DNA of 21,752 bases from a virus. Under the pieces are notes generated by a model, which was not told where the DNA came from, made no database searches, and worked only from the letters and a program-made list of their open reading frames with translations. Of this stretch, positions 13,076 to 20,519 are shown in pieces. Positions within the stretch are counted from its first letter, which is position 1. Each line of letters opens with the position of its first letter. Made by a program: the position numbers and the translations under genes. Where the stretch lies: the IMG/VR virus record IMGVR_UViG_3300010885_008822, positions 1 through 21,752 of that record; one strand, written 5' to 3'.

Positions 13076-15115
13076 ATGTCAGATTTTTTCTCATTTACCC
13101 TACCCAATGATTTTGTCGAAAAGTACAAAACACTGGAATCTCCCTTTGGATTCGTGGATGCAGGTGGAAACGCACTAGGTGAAATTACCTTTGTTCGCAC
13201 CTACTCACGAGTCAAAGATGATGGAACCAAAGAACGCTGGTACGAAGTTGTACGCAGAGTTATCGAAGGCATGTATTCAGTACAGAAAAACCATGCTAAA
13301 GAAAACAGACTACCTTGGAACGACTACAAGGCACAGAAGTCTGCACAAGAAGCATTCGATAGAATGTTCAACCTAAAATGGACACCTCCAGGTCGTGGAA
13401 TGTGGACCTTTGGCACACCACTTACAATGGAAAAGCGTAACTCTGCTGCTTTGCAGAACTGTGCTATGGTGTCAACCAAGGACCTAGACAAGAATGACCC
13501 AGGTGCTTTGTTTGCTTGGGTTATGGATGCTCTAATGCTTGGTATTGGAGTTGGCTTCGATACCCTTGGTAAAGACAAGAACTTCCCAATCTACGCACCA
13601 TCAGAACCAGAAATAACTTACATTATTCCCGATACTCGTGAAGGCTGGGTAGAAGCAACTCGTTTGCTAATTAACTCATTCCTTCGTGCAGGTCAGAACA
13701 TTCAGAAGTTTGACTATTCTGAGGTTCGTCCAGAAGGTGCTCCAATCAAGGGATTTGGTGGCGTAGCCTCTGGTCCTGCTCCACTAATCAAGTTGCATGA
13801 GCGTATTGCTCACGTTCTTTCACAGCGTGTTGGAGACAATCTAGATGCTCGTGCCATTGTTGACCTAGTTAACCTTATTGGTACTTGTGTTGTTTCTGGT
13901 AACGTTCGTCGTTCTGCTACCCTTGCACTAGGCGTAGACGGAGACGAAGACTTCCTAAACCTAAAGAATGCAGATGTATTCCCAGAGCGTAACTCGTATG
14001 ACCCAGAGAACCCAGGTTGGGCTTGGATGTCAAACAACTCTGTCGCTGCAACTGTGGGCATGGACTACTCAAAGTACGTTGACCGCATTGCAGATAACGG
14101 AGAGCCAGGCTTTATCTGGCTAGATGTTGCTCGCAACCACGGTCGTCTTGCAGACCCAGCAGATGGTAAGGACTATCGTGTTATGGGATTCAATCCATGT
14201 GCAGAACAGCCACTAGAATCATACGAACTATGTACTCTAGTTGAGGTTCACCTAAACCGTCACGATAGCAAGGAAGACTTCTTACGCACTCTAAAGTTTG
14301 CTTACTTGTATGGAAAGACTGTTACACTTCTTCCTACTCACTGGCAACAGACCAACGGTATTATGCAGCGTAACCGCAGAATTGGTACATCGCTAACGGG
14401 CATTGCATCATTCGCTGACGAGCATGGTCTACCAACTGTCCGTACATGGATGGACGAGGGCTACAACAAGATTCGTTTCTATGACCGCAAGTATTCAGAA
14501 TGGCTATGTGTTCGTGAATCAATTCGTGTAACAACTGTTAAGCCATCTGGTTCTGTATCAATCCTTTCTGGTGCTACCCCTGGTGTTCACTGGGGTCCAG
14601 GCGGAAAGTTCTACCTACGAGCAATCCGTTTTGGTAACCAAGACCAGATGCTACACCTATTCCGTGCAGCAGGGTACAAGGTAGAAGCAGACCTAGTGTC
14701 AGCAAATACATCAGTTGTATACTTCCCAATTTCATCTGGTCACAAGCGAGCAGAGAAGGACGTAACTCTATTTGAGAAGACAGCCCTTGCTGCTACAGCC
14801 CAGAAGTATTGGTCAGACAACGGTGTATCGGTAACCCTATCTTTTGACAAGGAAACCGAAAAGCAGCACATCACCTCCGTACTAAACATGTACGAAGGTC
14901 AACTAAAGGCTGTATCGTTCCTATCAATGGGCAAGGACGTTTATCCACAAATGCCTTACACCGAGATTACAGAAGAGGAATACGACTACTACATTGGTCG
15001 TCTTGCAAAGATTGATTTCTCTGCAATTTATGACGGTGTAGAAAATCTAGATGCTATGGGAGAAGCATACTGTACAACAGATGCCTGTGAAATCAAGATT
15101 CCAGACAAGAAGTAA
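13076..15115 (+). CDS. nrdJ: Adenosylcobalamin-dependent ribonucleoside-triphosphate reductase (class II, 679 aa)
   Basis: Converts ribonucleoside triphosphates to deoxy forms using a B12-generated radical, supplying DNA precursors without oxygen dependence. Residues match the monomeric class II enzyme: Cys129 (ALQNCAM) and Cys386 as the redox pair; NPCAE (373-377) with the radical Cys375; Cys386 is exactly 11 residues on, as in the Lactobacillus enzyme. KPSGSVSILSG is the phosphate-loop region; Cys666 and Cys671 near the C terminus are the relay pair (CTTDAC). At 679 residues it is slightly shorter than the 739 of Lactobacillus. GGAAAGGCGG precedes the start. It stands alone among virion genes with its own promoter and terminator. 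Confidence 0.95.
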   Translation: MSDFFSFTLPNDFVEKYKTLESPFGFVDAGGNALGEITFVRTYSRVKDDGTKERWYEVVRRVIEGMYSVQKNHAKENRLPWNDYKAQKSAQEAFDRMFNLKWTPPGRGMWTFGTPLTMEKRNSAALQNCAMVSTKDLDKNDPGALFAWVMDALMLGIGVGFDTLGKDKNFPIYAPSEPEITYIIPDTREGWVEATRLLINSFLRAGQNIQKFDYSEVRPEGAPIKGFGGVASGPAPLIKLHERIAHVLSQRVGDNLDARAIVDLVNLIGTCVVSGNVRRSATLALGVDGDEDFLNLKNADVFPERNSYDPENPGWAWMSNNSVAATVGMDYSKYVDRIADNGEPGFIWLDVARNHGRLADPADGKDYRVMGFNPCAEQPLESYELCTLVEVHLNRHDSKEDFLRTLKFAYLYGKTVTLLPTHWQQTNGIMQRNRRIGTSLTGIASFADEHGLPTVRTWMDEGYNKIRFYDRKYSEWLCVRESIRVTTVKPSGSVSILSGATPGVHWGPGGKFYLRAIRFGNQDQMLHLFRAAGYKVEADLVSANTSVVYFPISSGHKRAEKDVTLFEKTALAATAQKYWSDNGVSVTLSFDKETEKQHITSVLNMYEGQLKAVSFLSMGKDVYPQMPYTEITEEEYDYYIGRLAKIDFSAIYDGVENLDAMGEAYCTTDACEIKIPDKK

Positions 15116-15127
15116 TTGGATGTTGAG

Positions 15128-15160
15128 ATGCCCTGTCTTTAGTTAGGCAGGGCATTTTCT
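15128..15160 (+). terminator. Intrinsic terminator of the reductase gene
   Basis: ATGCCCTG (15128-15135) and CAGGGCAT (15148-15155) form a perfect 8-bp stem with a 12-base loop, followed by TTTTCTT. It lies 13 bp past the stop codon and just before the next promoter. Confidence 0.85.
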
Positions 15161-15164
15161 TATG

Positions 15165-15180
15165 TGGTAGAATAGTAGAT
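15165..15180 (+). promoter_or_regulatory. Leaderless extended -10 promoter
   Basis: TGG-TAGAAT (15165-15173) ends 7 nt before the ATG at 15181. It lies only a few bases beyond the reductase terminator, so the large structural gene restarts transcription here. Confidence 0.6.
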
Positions 15181-18100
15181 ATGGCTACCAAAACTAATCT
15201 TTATATGGACAAGATTCTTCTAGAGCATCCGATTGCTGCGTGGACTCTCGATGAAGATTTTTCCACAACTGGACCATTTACAGACCTAGATTCATTCTAT
15301 ACATTAGTTCCAGTAGTAATTCCAGCACAAACGACATCTAATGGTGGTGGCTACATGTCTTTCAACACAACAGGAAGCCATAACTTAGTTGTTGGAGATT
15401 TTGTAACGATTGCTGGAGTTACCCCTACAGCATATAATGGAAAGTACAAAGTTTACGCAACTTCTTCGGCAACAAATTTTACGGTTGCTGGTTCTACAAC
15501 TGGAAACATTACCGTTGCTGGAACTGTAACCAAACACTACGCAGCCTACGAACTAACTGCATATAATAGTTCAAGACATCCAGGGTATGTGTGGACAACA
15601 AATCCATTAGTATCAAAAGTCCCAATGGTTTATGGTTCAGGGAAAGCACAGTATGGCTCTTTTATTCTTCCGTCATTCGGATTCCTGAGTTCAACTGGAA
15701 AGTATAATCAGTACACCCTTGAAACTTGGGTAAAGATTAAAAGAACTTCAGACACAAACAAAAGAAAACTAATTGGTTTATTTGATAATACAGCAAGCAC
15801 AGATGATGGTAACGGTCTTTACTATAATGACACATCGTTTATACTTAAAATTGGAAATAAGAGCGACTCTGCCTATATTAAACAAACAAACAAACCACTT
15901 CTGATTCATATTGGGTATTCAGAAAGTTCTGCATCGCTTTATGTAAATGGAGAGCAGTTAATCAATCTAGTACTTGAAGAAACAGACTTTGCGTTATTGG
16001 CAACACCAACTAACGGTAAAGATTATATCTCTTTGCAATCAGCAACCTTTGACTGCCCTGCAATTTATCCATATCGTTTGTCAGCAACCCAGGCAAAGGT
16101 TCACTATGCTTACGGTCAGGCTGTAAGTGTTCCAGAAACAATTAATAAAAAGTATGGTGGAAAAACAGTATCTATCGACTTCCCCAGTGCAGGGTACGGA
16201 CCAAGCCAAAACTATCCAACTAACGGTCAGTGGAAAAACGCTATCTCAGATAACTTAGAAATTGGAGACTACTCTATATCAAACAAAGAGTTTGACCTGC
16301 CAATATTTAATGTGTATGATACTGTCACAGAAGAAACTGGAACAATAGAGGATGTGGTTTCAGCACTTGGTTCAGGTGTTTGGAACATGAAGTCTGGAAC
16401 ATTGTCAAACTCAAACTCAAACATGCAATTTCCATCACTAAATTTATTTAATAATGGACTAAAGGCATTCTACACAAAATATCAAACCACATCAATATCA
16501 ACCTCAGAAAAAACTATCTTTAAGATTATTCATAAAATTAATAAAAACTATCTAAAAATAACAATGCAGTTAAATGGCTCAGACATTGAGATTAAGTATA
16601 AGTTTAAATACAATAGTGCAACAGAAACGACCCTTTCTACTAAAACAAATGCTCACTATCTCAATTCCTCAAACTATTACTTTTTTGTTGGTATGGACAT
16701 AGATAAATTTGCAACCAGTTATGACCTAAACATTAAAAACTTTTTCAACAACTTAGAAGAACTAACAATGTTTGCATTTGGAGATAACGACACATCCCTG
16801 GACACTACGCCATCAGTTCAAATTTATGGAATCAAATTTTTGACACAATTTGAATTAGACAAAAGAGGTGCATATTTAGTAGACGCTAACGGAAGATTCT
16901 TTTTCCCAGCAAACGCATTGACATCAACAACAATAGAAGCCTTGTCAGATTCATTTACAGCAAACTATGAAGTTAAGTACATCCAAAGCAAAAACACCTA
17001 CAACACTTCTTATACATATAGTTCAACACCATCGGCGGAGAATTACTTTGCTGTTGGCTCTTCTGGTTATTGGAAAAACGACACACCACTAAAACATTTT
17101 GCTAAGTATGTAAAAGACGGTAGCGGAAACGATGTTTATACATTTAACAATATTCAGTTTAACATCGACTATGACTCGCCAATAGTCAATACAACAAGCA
17201 CCAAGTACCTAGACTCAGCACTAGCAAATGTAAAGAGTTATGTAACTTTTGAACCAGTGGCTTCATCTTATAAAACAGATAGTTACTTTACTAATGGTAT
17301 CGCTAAACTTAGCATTGATAGAGTTGTTAGACCAGATGCAAACTGGGCAACTACAAAATACGAAGTGGTAGATGGAACAATCATTTATCCACCATCTGGA
17401 GTAGATATTTCAACTCTAACAATAGTTAAACATGTAGACATTGCAGTTTCAGATACTACTAATAATGCAGTTAGCATAAAACATCTAGAACTTGCATCAC
17501 AGGCGTTTTCTTTAAACACTACCACTCAAAATCCAGTCTATACAAAATATGGAGCAAAAATAATTCCATATACATACAATACTTCAACAAGCACTTATGA
17601 TTACTCTGGACTTTCAAATGCTAGAAACCCATACATTATTGAAAAGAAAACAAGTCCACACTTAAGTTTAGATAGACTTTCTGGAATCAGGCTAGTTGGT
17701 TTTGACGTAACACCAGCAAACACTGTTCGTGGGCTAAGGATTCCAATTAACGAAAAACTAAATGCTACATCTAAACTAAATGCTATTCAGATGTTTGTTT
17801 ATTATGATGCAACAATAGACCCAACACAATCAAACCGTGAAGCATTTCAATTTAGCACAAAAGAAATTTTTAACATAGTTGCTTCAGATAAAACCTTAAC
17901 TGGAACACTGACTAATACTGGTACTTATGCAGAAACGGCAACACTATCTACCTCAAGCACAATTTCGGCGGTAAATCAAGACATCCAATATTACATTAAT
18001 GGAGAACTAGCAGCAACACCAACCCTAAAAACTAATGAGTGGTCAGTTCTTACCATAGTTTTTACAAAGCCAATATCCTTCGATAACTTTGCTGGAAGTT

Positions 18101-18444
18101 TTAATATTACTGGTCCACTTGCTATGGATAACATAACATTTTATGGTGTTTCCGCTAATGAGTTCTTGGGTAATCTGGTTGATGGTTTGTGGTACAACGT
18201 TTTAAACCAACCAATTAGCGGAGAATACACATGGAATTCTTGGACAGGCGTTACCTGGAACGACTTGTTGACCGTATATCAAGCATCAAACTATCCAATC
18301 AGTCCAGAAAACATGTACGGTCTTTATACTGGAACTAACATTCTTTATCCTGGTCAATATGACCAAACAAAAAGAACTTTGGTTAAGGATGTTCAATATA
18401 AATTCTATGGTGGTTACAAAACTGCCAAATATACATATTCATAG
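15181..18444 (+). CDS. Large structural protein with LamG-like domain (1087 aa)
   Basis: The longest gene in the window. The N terminus (ILLEHPIAAWTLDE) and residues about 175-265 (TLETWVKIKR... then LYVNGEQL) have the pattern of a concanavalin/LamG-type carbohydrate-binding jelly roll. The rest is a long Thr/Ser/Asn/Tyr-rich beta protein without membrane segments or an enzyme motif that I can see. It could be a tail, baseplate or appendage protein that holds host glycan. Its base composition is more A/T-rich than the portal and reductase genes. The message appears leaderless. Confidence 0.7.
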   Translation: MATKTNLYMDKILLEHPIAAWTLDEDFSTTGPFTDLDSFYTLVPVVIPAQTTSNGGGYMSFNTTGSHNLVVGDFVTIAGVTPTAYNGKYKVYATSSATNFTVAGSTTGNITVAGTVTKHYAAYELTAYNSSRHPGYVWTTNPLVSKVPMVYGSGKAQYGSFILPSFGFLSSTGKYNQYTLETWVKIKRTSDTNKRKLIGLFDNTASTDDGNGLYYNDTSFILKIGNKSDSAYIKQTNKPLLIHIGYSESSASLYVNGEQLINLVLEETDFALLATPTNGKDYISLQSATFDCPAIYPYRLSATQAKVHYAYGQAVSVPETINKKYGGKTVSIDFPSAGYGPSQNYPTNGQWKNAISDNLEIGDYSISNKEFDLPIFNVYDTVTEETGTIEDVVSALGSGVWNMKSGTLSNSNSNMQFPSLNLFNNGLKAFYTKYQTTSISTSEKTIFKIIHKINKNYLKITMQLNGSDIEIKYKFKYNSATETTLSTKTNAHYLNSSNYYFFVGMDIDKFATSYDLNIKNFFNNLEELTMFAFGDNDTSLDTTPSVQIYGIKFLTQFELDKRGAYLVDANGRFFFPANALTSTTIEALSDSFTANYEVKYIQSKNTYNTSYTYSSTPSAENYFAVGSSGYWKNDTPLKHFAKYVKDGSGNDVYTFNNIQFNIDYDSPIVNTTSTKYLDSALANVKSYVTFEPVASSYKTDSYFTNGIAKLSIDRVVRPDANWATTKYEVVDGTIIYPPSGVDISTLTIVKHVDIAVSDTTNNAVSIKHLELASQAFSLNTTTQNPVYTKYGAKIIPYTYNTSTSTYDYSGLSNARNPYIIEKKTSPHLSLDRLSGIRLVGFDVTPANTVRGLRIPINEKLNATSKLNAIQMFVYYDATIDPTQSNREAFQFSTKEIFNIVASDKTLTGTLTNTGTYAETATLSTSSTISAVNQDIQYYINGELAATPTLKTNEWSVLTIVFTKPISFDNFAGSFNITGPLAMDNITFYGVSANEFLGNLVDGLWYNVLNQPISGEYTWNSWTGVTWNDLLTVYQASNYPISPENMYGLYTGTNILYPGQYDQTKRTLVKDVQYKFYGGYKTAKYTYS

Positions 18445-18452
18445 CAGTAATG

Positions 18453-18467
18453 TGGTATACTGTTGTT
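18453..18467 (+). promoter_or_regulatory. Leaderless extended -10 promoter
   Basis: TGG-TATACT (18453-18461) ends 6 nt before the ATG at 18468. The longer reading from 18450 would put this box inside the coding sequence, so I take 18468 as start. Confidence 0.65.
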
Positions 18468-18863
18468 ATGAATATTGACACTACAAAAGACTTTGGGCAG
18501 GTTATGCCTAATCAGATTGGTAAAACAAGAGTATCAATCGTTGAAGAACCATTTTCCAACTATGGAATCTATGTATGGCAGTTGCGTTCTGGCAAAGTTT
18601 TGACAGACGACCACGGTAATGCACTAAGCATCGACTCAATGAAGGACGATGAATCAAGAATTGCCCTACTTCGCAACGAGGCAAGATGGCTTGGATTCCC
18701 AGATGGTCAGCCTTTATTTTATGCAAACGTTCGCAAGGTATCTGACGAAGAGTATAGCGAGCAAATTGACCGTATGCAACAGGGATACATTCCTTCAGAA
18801 ACAGACCTTGGTGCTTTGATTGCAGCCAAGAAGACACAACTAGAATTTGGGAATGAAGAGTAA
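18468..18863 (+). CDS. Conserved-looking protein before the portal (131 aa)
   Basis: A soluble, acidic 131-residue protein with a beta-rich first half (YGIYVWQLRSGKVLTDDHGN) and a helical second half ending in charged residues. No motif of terminase, neck or head-completion proteins is evident to me. It overlaps the portal gene by TAATG, so the two are translated together. It is probably a head- or connector-associated factor, inferred from context only. Confidence 0.65.
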   Translation: MNIDTTKDFGQVMPNQIGKTRVSIVEEPFSNYGIYVWQLRSGKVLTDDHGNALSIDSMKDDESRIALLRNEARWLGFPDGQPLFYANVRKVSDEEYSEQIDRMQQGYIPSETDLGALIAAKKTQLEFGNEE

Positions 18864-20461
18864 TGAGTTACTATGAGTATGCAAACACACCTGCTCGCCT
18901 AGACGAGGTTCCAGAAGAAGTAAATCTCTTCAAGGACCTAGACCCATTCACCAAGTCATGGGACGACATCAAGTCATTCAATGGCATGAACACAAACTTC
19001 AAGCGTAGAAGCACTAGAATGGCTAAGGCTCTTGGAGACGATGCATACCTAGAATCTGCTGGAGCAATCCAGATGGGTGCAGGTGGAGCACGTTCAAATG
19101 CTATTAATCCAGGTGTAGTATTCCGTAACGCATACGCATTGTTTGACGTTATCACACCACCATACAACCTATACGAACTTGCCACATACTACGACACCTC
19201 GTTTGCTAACCACGCTGCTATTGATGCAAAGGTTGAGAACACTGTTGGTCTTGGCTATGACTTTGCAGTATCTGATAAAACAGGTCTTAAACTTGAGGCT
19301 GCATCAGCAGAGCAGATGGCTCGTGCTCGCAAGCGCATCGAACGACTAAAAGTTCAACTCCGTGATTGGCTTGAAGGTCTTAATCAGGACGAATCATTCT
19401 CTTCTGTAATGGAAAAGGTTTACACAGACGTTCACGCTATGGGTAACGGATACATTGAGGTTGGCAGAACAACCACTGGAGAAATTGGATACATTGGTCA
19501 CATTCCTGCTGCCACCATGCGTGTACGCAGACTCCGTGACGGATACGTTCAGATTATTGCTAACAAGGTTGTTTACTTCCGTAACTTTGGGGCAAAGAAT
19601 GTAAACTACATTACCGAAGACCCACGACCAAACGAGATTATCCACATTAAAGAATACTCTCCACTAAATACTTTCTACGGTGTTCCAGATGTTATGGCTG
19701 CTATGCCATCGCTTCTTGGAGATGCCTTGGCTTCACAGTACAACATTGATTACTTTAATAACAAGGCTGTGCCACGTTACATCGTAACTCTAAAGGGTGC
19801 TCAACTTACACCAGAGGCAGAAGACAAACTGTTCCGCTTCTTGCAGACAGGTCTTAAGGGACAGTCGCACCGAACTCTATACATTCCGCTTCCAGGCGAC
19901 ACAGATGGCAACAAGGTTGAGTTTGACATGAAGCCAATTGAGAATGGAATCCAGGAAGGCTCGTTCTCCCAGTATCGCAAGCAGGTTCGTGACGACATTC
20001 TTGTTGCCCACCAAGTACCGCTTTCAAAACTTGGCGGTAGCGATGCATCTCAGATTGCAGCATCACTATCACAAGACCGCACATTCAAAGAACAGGTTAC
20101 TCGTCCAGCACAACGTAACCTTGAGAAGATTCTTAACAAGATTATCCGTGAGAAGACAGATGTTCTAGAACTTAAGTTCAACGAACTAACCCTCACCGAC
20201 GAACTTGCTCAGTCACAGATTATCACCAACTACGTCAAGAACCAGATTATGGCTCCCAACGAGGCTCGTGATATCCTAAACCTTGCAGAACGTCCAGACG
20301 GAGATGCAATGGTTCAGCCAACAGCACGACAGGCTGCAGACTCCAACGCAAACAACGCACAAGACAGAACTCGTGATGGAGAACGCCAACAGGCACAAGC
20401 AGACAACACCGCAACTGCTGCTGGAAGAAATCCTAAAGGGGAAGGACGACGCTCTCAGTAA
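18863..20461 (+). CDS. Portal protein (532 aa)
   Basis: The dodecameric ring at the capsid vertex through which DNA enters. Residues about 100-130 (YELATYYDTSFANHAAIDAKVENTVGLGY), the central segment with HIKEYSPLNTFYGVPDV and the helical YNIDYFNNKAVP (about 255-300), and VPLSKLGGSD (about 387-396) match phage portal proteins of the broad HK97/PBSX-type family. The C terminus (about 480-532) is Asn/Gln/Ala-rich and disordered, often the interior-facing tail. Length is usual for the family. It is coupled to the upstream gene and directly precedes the protease gene; no terminase gene precedes it. Confidence 0.93.
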   Translation: MSYYEYANTPARLDEVPEEVNLFKDLDPFTKSWDDIKSFNGMNTNFKRRSTRMAKALGDDAYLESAGAIQMGAGGARSNAINPGVVFRNAYALFDVITPPYNLYELATYYDTSFANHAAIDAKVENTVGLGYDFAVSDKTGLKLEAASAEQMARARKRIERLKVQLRDWLEGLNQDESFSSVMEKVYTDVHAMGNGYIEVGRTTTGEIGYIGHIPAATMRVRRLRDGYVQIIANKVVYFRNFGAKNVNYITEDPRPNEIIHIKEYSPLNTFYGVPDVMAAMPSLLGDALASQYNIDYFNNKAVPRYIVTLKGAQLTPEAEDKLFRFLQTGLKGQSHRTLYIPLPGDTDGNKVEFDMKPIENGIQEGSFSQYRKQVRDDILVAHQVPLSKLGGSDASQIAASLSQDRTFKEQVTRPAQRNLEKILNKIIREKTDVLELKFNELTLTDELAQSQIITNYVKNQIMAPNEARDILNLAERPDGDAMVQPTARQAADSNANNAQDRTRDGERQQAQADNTATAAGRNPKGEGRRSQ

Positions 20462-20519
20462 AACTGTGTTATAATAACAATTATATAACAGTTCAGTAAA
20501 AGGGGGCTATAATTAGTCT
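20462..20519 (+). promoter_or_regulatory. Tandem promoters of the protease/scaffold gene
   Basis: The first -10, TGT-TATAAT (20467-20475), is set in AACTGT (20462-20467)...ACAGTT (20488-20493), an inverted repeat like that at the reductase promoter. Its message would carry AAAGGGGG (about 20499-20506) before the ATG. The second -10, TATAAT (20508-20513), lies 6 nt before the ATG at 20520 and would give a leaderless message. The gene may thus be read in two modes. Confidence 0.55.
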
